Translations under genes and position numbers: made by a program
Source: Candidatus Nanopelagicales bacterium
GTDB lineage: Bacteria; Actinomycetota; Actinomycetes; S36-B12
Assembly: GCA_023264215.1 (NCBI GenBank)
Contig: JALQSY010000051.1
Coordinates: 1-10,293, forward strand
DNA: 10,293 nt
Reading direction: 5' to 3'
Shown: piece after piece, positions 6,463 to 10,293 of the stretch
Layout of the letters: every line of letters starts with the position of its first letter
Numbering within the stretch: position 1 is the stretch's first letter
Notes under the pieces: model-generated
The model's input: the letters and a program-made list of their open reading frames with translations, nothing else
Databases searched by the model: none
Told to the model about the DNA's origin: nothing

Positions 6463-8097
6463 ATGGCCAAGCAGGCGGTCGAGCCCGGTACGCAGGCACG
6501 TCCGTGGTTGGCACTCGTCGCCCTGCTGCTCGGCGTATCCCTCATCGTCCTCGAGGGCAGCATCGTCAATGTCCTCATCCCGACGATCGTCCAGGACCTC
6601 GGGATCGACCGGACATCCGTGCTGTGGGTGACCTCGATCTACTCCCTGGTCTTCGCGGCCCTGCTCATCACCTTCGGCGTGCTCTCCGATCGCATCGGCC
6701 GCAAGCGGATGTTCATGCTGGGCACCGCCATCTTCATCGCGTTCAACTTCGTTGCCGGTGCCGCGACGAGCGGGGACATGCTGATCCTGGCGCGGGCCGG
6801 CGAGGCGGTCGGTGGCGCGATGATGCTGCCGACCTCGATGGCCATCATCAACGTCAACTTCCGCGGCCCGATGCGTGCTGCCGCGTTCGGACTCTGGGGC
6901 GCGGTCTTCGGCGGCATGGCGGCCTTCGGTCCGCTCCTTGGCGGTTGGCTTGCCGACGTCGCGTCGTGGCGCTGGGCGTTCTACATCAACGTCCCGCTGG
7001 GCCTGATCAGCCTGGTCATGGTGTGGTTCATCATCGTCGAGTCCAAGGGTGAGGACCGCCGACGCCTGGATGTCGGTGGCGTGGTCATGTCGTCCATCGG
7101 CCTGGCACTGGTGGTCTTCGGCCTGATCGAGGGCCAGGCGCTCGGCTGGTGGACGCTCATCACCCAGTGGGATCTGGGCCCGGTCTCGCTGCAGCCCGGC
7201 GGACTGTCTCCGGTGCCCATCGCGATCGCCGTCGGTGCCCTGCTGCTGGTGCTCTTCGTGGTCTCGCAGTCCAGGCGCGCCAAGGCCGGCAAGAGCGTGC
7301 TCATGGACCTGTCGCTGTTCCGCATACGCCGCTACGGCTACGGCAATGTCGTCGCAACCCTGGTGTCGCTCGGCGAGTTCGGCGTCCTCTTCGCCCTCCC
7401 GCTCTGGCTGCAATCGGTCCAGTCCTTCAGCCCCCTGCAGACCGGGGCCCTACTGGCGATCCTCGGCGTGGGCGCGGTGCTCGCCGGAGGCGCGGCGCGG
7501 CATGCCTCCGCGGCGCTCGGATCCACTCGCGTCGTCAGGCTCGGGATGATCCTGGAGATCATCGGCATCGTCGGCGTCATCCTCATGATCAGTGTCGATC
7601 GCTCGGCCTGGTGGATGGCCATCCCGCTCTTCGTCTACGGCATCGGCCTCGGCTTCGACAGTGCGCAGCTGACCAACGTCATCCTCAGCGATGTGCCGCC
7701 GCAGCGCTCCGGCGGTGCGTCGTCCGTGACCTCGACCCTGCGGCAGGTCGGATCGACACTGGGGTCAGCCGTCCTGGGCACGGTGCTCTTCGTCAGCCTT
7801 GGCCTCGCACTCACCAACGATCTGGCTGTCAACCAGCCGCAGCTCTCCGAGGATCAGCGCACGCAGATCGTCGACGAGGTGGTCGACTCCTCGGGCGAGG
7901 CGATCATCCCGCTCGAGCAGCAGCCCGGCATGGCCGATGTCGCCGCCGAGGCCAAGCAGTCCTACACGCGCGCGGTGCAGATCATGGCCGGTTGCGCCGC
8001 GGGGGCGATGGTCGTGGGCCTCATCGCATCCTTCGGCCTACCGGCGGATCGGCGACGCGAGGAGGACGAGTCCGAGCCGGAGCCGGTGAAGGCCTAG
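6463..8097 (+). CDS. MFS drug:H+ antiporter, DHA2 (14-helix, EmrB/QacA-type) family
   Basis: This 544-aa inner-membrane protein is a proton-driven exporter. The hydrophobic pattern fits 14 helices, the extra pair lying mid-protein near residues 205-275. Motifs seen: LEGSIVNVLIPTI (30-42), the DHA2 version of motif D1; motif A GVLSDRIGRKR (72-82); motif B around ARAGEAVGGAMMLP (110-123); and antiporter motif C GAVFGGMAAFGPLLGG (146-161). A hydrophilic loop of about 45 residues, rich in E, D and Q, precedes the last helix, and the tail is charged. The usual D in motif D1 (LDxTIVNVALP) is E here. The ATG has GGAGG 6 nt upstream. Its stop overlaps that of the convergent DUF5318 gene by 4 bp. It sits in opposite orientation between DUF5318 and ponA. 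The substrate is unknown and no adjacent regulator is seen. Confidence 0.92.
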   Translation: MAKQAVEPGTQARPWLALVALLLGVSLIVLEGSIVNVLIPTIVQDLGIDRTSVLWVTSIYSLVFAALLITFGVLSDRIGRKRMFMLGTAIFIAFNFVAGAATSGDMLILARAGEAVGGAMMLPTSMAIINVNFRGPMRAAAFGLWGAVFGGMAAFGPLLGGWLADVASWRWAFYINVPLGLISLVMVWFIIVESKGEDRRRLDVGGVVMSSIGLALVVFGLIEGQALGWWTLITQWDLGPVSLQPGGLSPVPIAIAVGALLLVLFVVSQSRRAKAGKSVLMDLSLFRIRRYGYGNVVATLVSLGEFGVLFALPLWLQSVQSFSPLQTGALLAILGVGAVLAGGAARHASAALGSTRVVRLGMILEIIGIVGVILMISVDRSAWWMAIPLFVYGIGLGFDSAQLTNVILSDVPPQRSGGASSVTSTLRQVGSTLGSAVLGTVLFVSLGLALTNDLAVNQPQLSEDQRTQIVDEVVDSSGEAIIPLEQQPGMADVAAEAKQSYTRAVQIMAGCAAGAMVVGLIASFGLPADRRREEDESEPEPVKA

Positions 8098-8612
8098 TCG
8101 ATCAGGTCGCGGGGGCGGGCAGGTGCCTTGCGGGGCCGCCCGTCACCGAGGACGTAGCTGGTCACGAGGTGATTCCAGTGGCAGGTCGTGCACACCTCGA
8201 CGACGTAGACCCGGAACTCGCCGTACTCCGCGGCCATGCCGTCGAGTCGGGCCGGGTCGATGGCGGATCCGGCGATGTGGCCGAGCTGCTCACCGTAGAC
8301 ATACGTGACGTGCGTGAGCGTCTCGCGGCCGTCCGTCACCCGGCAGACCGGGCACGGCTCGTCGGTCGAGACACCGTGGAAGCGCGCAGCGCGCAGCAGG
8401 TAGGGATCGGCATCGCAGATGTCGAAGCCGTTGAAGGCCTGTCCGCCGTAGAGCCCGCGAAGGACCGACCGGCGCTGCAGCGCGTAGTTCACGACGCGCC
8501 GCGGCACGGCCGGGTCGGCGACCTCCTCCGGCTCAGCGCGCTCGGGTCGAGGCCGGCCGCGCTCGCCCAGCACGCGTGCGCCACGCGGCTGCATCGATCG
8601 GGGCTCGGCCAT
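8094..8612 (-). CDS. DUF5318 family protein, Rv0049-like
   Basis: This 172-aa soluble protein belongs to an actinobacterial family of unknown function. The conserved core starts at PRRVVNYALQRRSVL (about 38-52), continues with DICDADPYLLRAARFHG (64-80) and ends with VYVVEVCTTCHWNHLVTSYVLG (135-156). Two CxxC pairs, CPVC (87-90) and CTTC (141-144), look like a zinc-ribbon site; that is inference. The first 37 residues are basic, Pro/Glu-rich and variable. The ATG at 8612 is chosen because a TAGGGT box lies 6 nt upstream, which makes the mRNA leaderless. The last four bases, CTAG, are shared with the stop of the convergent exporter. In M. tuberculosis the homologue Rv0049 lies directly upstream of ponA1, so a link to envelope growth is possible but unproven. 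Confidence 0.88.
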   Translation of the reverse strand: MAEPRSMQPRGARVLGERGRPRPERAEPEEVADPAVPRRVVNYALQRRSVLRGLYGGQAFNGFDICDADPYLLRAARFHGVSTDEPCPVCRVTDGRETLTHVTYVYGEQLGHIAGSAIDPARLDGMAAEYGEFRVYVVEVCTTCHWNHLVTSYVLGDGRPRKAPARPRDLID

Positions 8613-8618
8613 ATCCGC

Positions 8619-8624
8619 ACCCTA
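8619..8624 (-). promoter_or_regulatory. DUF5318 gene -10 box, leaderless start
   Basis: TAGGGT on the minus strand is followed by the 6-nt spacer GCGGAT and then the ATG at 8612. No Shine-Dalgarno sequence is present. The box sits in the 77-bp gap after the DUF5522 gene, so DUF5318 has its own promoter although the two genes run in the same direction. No clear -35 box is seen. Confidence 0.6.
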
Positions 8625-8689
8625 GGCGAGAGTGGCCGATGTTGCGCGGGATGCTCAGGTGGGCCCGGCAGACGGCCCTGCGCGAGGGC

Positions 8690-8920
8690 TCAGGCGACGT
8701 AAGGACAGTGCCGACAGCCGTTGTCGCAGCAGGAACCGCGGTCGGCATGGCTGCGCGCGGTCATGACGAAGAACCCGGAGGCAGGATCGATATAGCCCGG
8801 CTCACCCGCGGCCATGGCGCTGGCGTGCGCGGCCAGGATCTCCTCGTACGCCGGGTGCGACGTGGGCAGCCGGGAGGGGTGCGGCTGCGTCAGCGGGCGA
8901 TCGGCGAGCGGCGTGGACAC
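8690..8920 (-). CDS. DUF5522 family small cysteine-rich protein
   Basis: This 76-aa protein matches the DUF5522 pattern: GYIDPASGFFVMTARSHADR (42-61) followed by GSCCDNGCRHCPY (62-74). The four cysteines C64, C65, C69 and C72, with H71, form a compact cluster suited to binding zinc or an iron-sulfur centre; no function is established to my knowledge. The first 25 residues are Pro/Thr-rich and variable. The start is GTG at 8920, since TACAGT lies 6 nt upstream and no ribosome-binding site exists. An ATG at 8925-8923 is out of frame. It lies upstream of DUF5318 in the same direction, 77 bp apart, and is divergent from the aldo/keto reductase across 95 bp. Confidence 0.87.
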   Translation of the reverse strand: MSTPLADRPLTQPHPSRLPTSHPAYEEILAAHASAMAAGEPGYIDPASGFFVMTARSHADRGSCCDNGCRHCPYVA

Positions 8921-8926
8921 CCCATG

Positions 8927-8932
8927 ACTGTA
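8927..8932 (-). promoter_or_regulatory. DUF5522 gene -10 box, leaderless start
   Basis: TACAGT on the minus strand, then the 6-nt spacer CATGGG, then the GTG at 8920. The fit to TANNNT is good and there is no Shine-Dalgarno sequence. The transcript would begin at the start codon. Confidence 0.6.
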
Positions 8933-9015
8933 GGTCGGGTCGTGGGACGCGGCGACTCCTGGGAGACTGACGTCGCTCGCGCGATCGCGGGCCCCGTCAC
9001 CTCAAGGGAGTCACC

Positions 9016-9845
9016 ATGGTCTTCGCCCCGCTTGTCGAGATGAATGACGGCCGATCGATCCCGGTCATCGGCTTCGGCGTGTGGCAGGTGCCCGACGATG
9101 TCGTCGTCGACGCGACACTCAAGGCTCTCGAGGTCGGCTACCGCCACATCGACACGGCGTACCTCTACCACAACGAGCGCGGCGTCGGTGAGGCCCTGCG
9201 ACGCAGCGGACTCGACCGCGAGGACGTCTTCGTGACGACCAAGGTGTGGAACACCGACCACGGGTACGACGAGACGCTGTCGGCATTCGACAAGAGCACC
9301 GGGCTCCTCGGCATCGACGAGGTCGACCTCTACCTCATCCACTGGCCGACTCCGGCGCGCGACATCTACCTCGACTCCTGGCGCGCGCTGATTCGCCTGC
9401 GCGAGGAGGGACGCGCCCGCTCGATCGGCGTCTCGAACTTCCACGAGGCCCACCTGCGCAAGATCATCGACGAGACCGGTGTCATCCCCGCGATCAACCA
9501 GATCGAACTCCACCCGTGGCTGCCGCAGCGCACATGCGCGACATCGACGCCCGACTCGGCGTCAGGACCGAGGCGTGGAGCCCGCTCGGATCGGGTCGTC
9601 TGATCGACGACCCGGTCATCGGCGAAGTCGCCGCCAAGCACGGCAAGTCGCCCGCGCAGGTGATGGTGCGCTGGAGCCTCCAGCTCGGCAACATCGTCCT
9701 GCCCAAGTCCGTGACGCCCGAGCGCATCGAGCAGAACATCGACGTCTTCGACTTCGTCCTTGACGATGCCGACATGGCTGCCATCGCGACCTTGGAGTCG
9801 GGCCGCCGGACCGGTCCCAACCCGGACGAGTTCAACGAGGCGTAG
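9016..9845 (+). pseudogene. Aldo/keto reductase (2,5-DKG reductase-like), interrupted by a single-base frameshift
   Basis: AKR enzymes reduce aldehydes and ketones with NADPH on a (beta/alpha)8 barrel. The first frame (9016-9603) carries the full catalytic tetrad D46, Y51 (HIDTAYLYHNERG), K76 (VTTKVWNT) and H109 (LIHWP), plus SIGVSNF (136-142) and NQIELHPWLPQ (161-171). Directly after PQ the similarity moves to another frame: AHMRDIDARLGV, TEAWSPLG, then LPKSVTPERIEQN, the cofactor 2'-phosphate site, ending at 9845. One missing base near 9526-9533 explains it; restoring a G (CAGGCGCAC for CAGCGCAC) gives PQAHMRDID. Unrepaired, translation adds about 24 unrelated residues and stops at 9603, lacking the cofactor site. 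The repaired length of about 276 aa is normal. Codon use beyond the break looks undecayed, so a sequencing error or very recent mutation is likely. ATG has AAGGGAG 5 nt upstream. Confidence 0.88.
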
Positions 9846-9886
9846 CCACTCTGCGAACGCGCCACGACCAGGGGTAGCACGCCGGA

Positions 9887-9892
9887 TAGCGT
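9887..9892 (+). promoter_or_regulatory. -10 box of the second MFS gene, leaderless start
   Basis: TAGCGT is followed by a 7-nt spacer, GTCCTTC, and then the GTG at 9900. No Shine-Dalgarno sequence is present. The hexamer is identical to the one proposed for the DHA2 exporter at 6425-6430. It lies in the 54-bp gap after the aldo/keto reductase. Confidence 0.6.
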
Positions 9893-9899
9893 GTCCTTC

Positions 9900-10293
9900 G
9901 TGGCGGCCCTGAGCAACCTGCGCGCCGTCCTCGTCGTCGGCGACTTCCGGCGGCTGTTCGGCGTCCGGCTCGCCGGCCAGTTCGGCGACGGCCTGCTGCA
10001 GGCGGCTCTCGCGACCTTCGTGCTCTTCTCACCCGAGCGCCAGCCCACCGCGGCCTCGGTCGCCGGCGCGTTCGCCGTGCTCTTCCTGCCCTACTCCCTC
10101 GTCGGGCCGTTCGCGGGGGTCTTCCTCGACGAGTGGCGTCGCCGTCAGGTGCTCGTCTACGCCAACCTGCTGCGCGGCGCGCTCGTCATCGGCGTCGCCG
10201 TGCTCGTGTGGATGCGGCATGACGGCCTGGACCTCGCGGTCGCCGTCCTCGTCGTCCTGGGGGTGGCGCGCTTCGTGCTCGCCGGCCTCGCGG
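9900..10293 (+). CDS. MFS transporter, N-terminal part (EntS/MFS_3-like), runs off right edge
   Basis: About 131 residues are visible. The N-terminus LSNLRAVLVVGDFRRLFGVRLAGQ (roughly 4-27) with its DFRRLF box, followed by a hydrophobic helix and a short loop with FSPER (43-47), is typical of MFS proteins of the EntS/MFS_3 group. A second helix (about 52-75) leads into the motif A region GPFAGVFLDEWRRRQVL (69-85), with the acidic-then-basic pattern between helices 2 and 3. Further helices cover about 90-104 and 111-130. The substrate cannot be told. The GTG start is favoured by a TAGCGT box 7 nt upstream and by the lack of a ribosome-binding site. It is a different MFS branch from the DHA2 exporter at 6463. 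Confidence 0.85.
   Translation, partial: MAALSNLRAVLVVGDFRRLFGVRLAGQFGDGLLQAALATFVLFSPERQPTAASVAGAFAVLFLPYSLVGPFAGVFLDEWRRRQVLVYANLLRGALVIGVAVLVWMRHDGLDLAVAVLVVLGVARFVLAGLA

Noticed and set aside
6163..7413. Minus-strand frame of about 416 codons opposite the DHA2 exporter
   Set aside because: Hydrophilic E/D/R/H/Q-rich mirror frame without motifs; it also overlaps the ponA start.
8675..8689. Possible terminator hairpin GCCCT-GCGCG-AGGGC at the end of the DUF5522 gene
   Set aside because: Only 5 bp of stem, no U-tract; such short GC hairpins are frequent in this DNA.
8980..8989. Perfect palindrome CGCGATCGCG upstream of the aldo/keto reductase
   Set aside because: Short GC-rich palindromes of this kind are common in such genomes and no second copy or placement relative to a promoter supports an operator.

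Overview
The window comes from a high-GC Gram-positive bacterium, almost certainly a member of the class Actinomycetia. Three things point there: codon third positions are nearly all G or C, the gene families are typical of the group (the GyrB N-terminus, DUF5318, DUF5522, a GT87 membrane protein next to a class A penicillin-binding protein), and several genes start directly after a TANNNT -10 box with no ribosome-binding site. The genus cannot be fixed from sequence alone.

Layout, left to right. (1) 1-965, minus: the N-terminal two thirds of the gyrase B ATPase and transducer region, running off the left edge. (2) 966-1408: a 443-bp divergent intergenic region with no credible gene. (3) 1409-2191, plus: exonuclease III (xthA), converging on the next gene across a large imperfect hairpin (2261-2320). 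(4) 6314 down to 2318, minus: a compact three-gene cluster, ponA (class A PBP with a seven-copy PTPEPT tail), a 138-aa protein with a ParB/sulfiredoxin-like DGYHR motif, and a GT87-type polytopic membrane protein. (5) 6463-8097, plus: a 14-helix DHA2 drug exporter. (6) 8612-8094 and 8920-8690, minus: two small cysteine-rich proteins, DUF5318 and DUF5522. (7) 9016-9845, plus: an aldo/keto reductase broken by one apparent single-base deletion. (8) 9900-10293, plus: the start of a second MFS transporter.

How the genes fit together. DUF5318, ponA and the GT87 protein lie in the same order and orientation as Rv0049, Rv0050 (ponA1) and Rv0051 of Mycobacterium tuberculosis, so this is an old cell-envelope neighbourhood. 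Two genes interrupt it here: the DHA2 exporter, inserted in the opposite direction between DUF5318 and ponA, and the 138-aa gene between ponA and GT87. The two ends of the window carry DNA topology and repair functions (gyrB, xthA) and redox and export functions (reductase, MFS).

No CRISPR array, insertion sequence, tRNA, rRNA or complete novel defence system is visible. The most notable items are the uncharacterised 138-aa DGYHR protein inside the cell-wall cluster, the long hairpin at 2261-2320, the run of leaderless starts, and gyrB lying outside the usual recF-gyrB arrangement.
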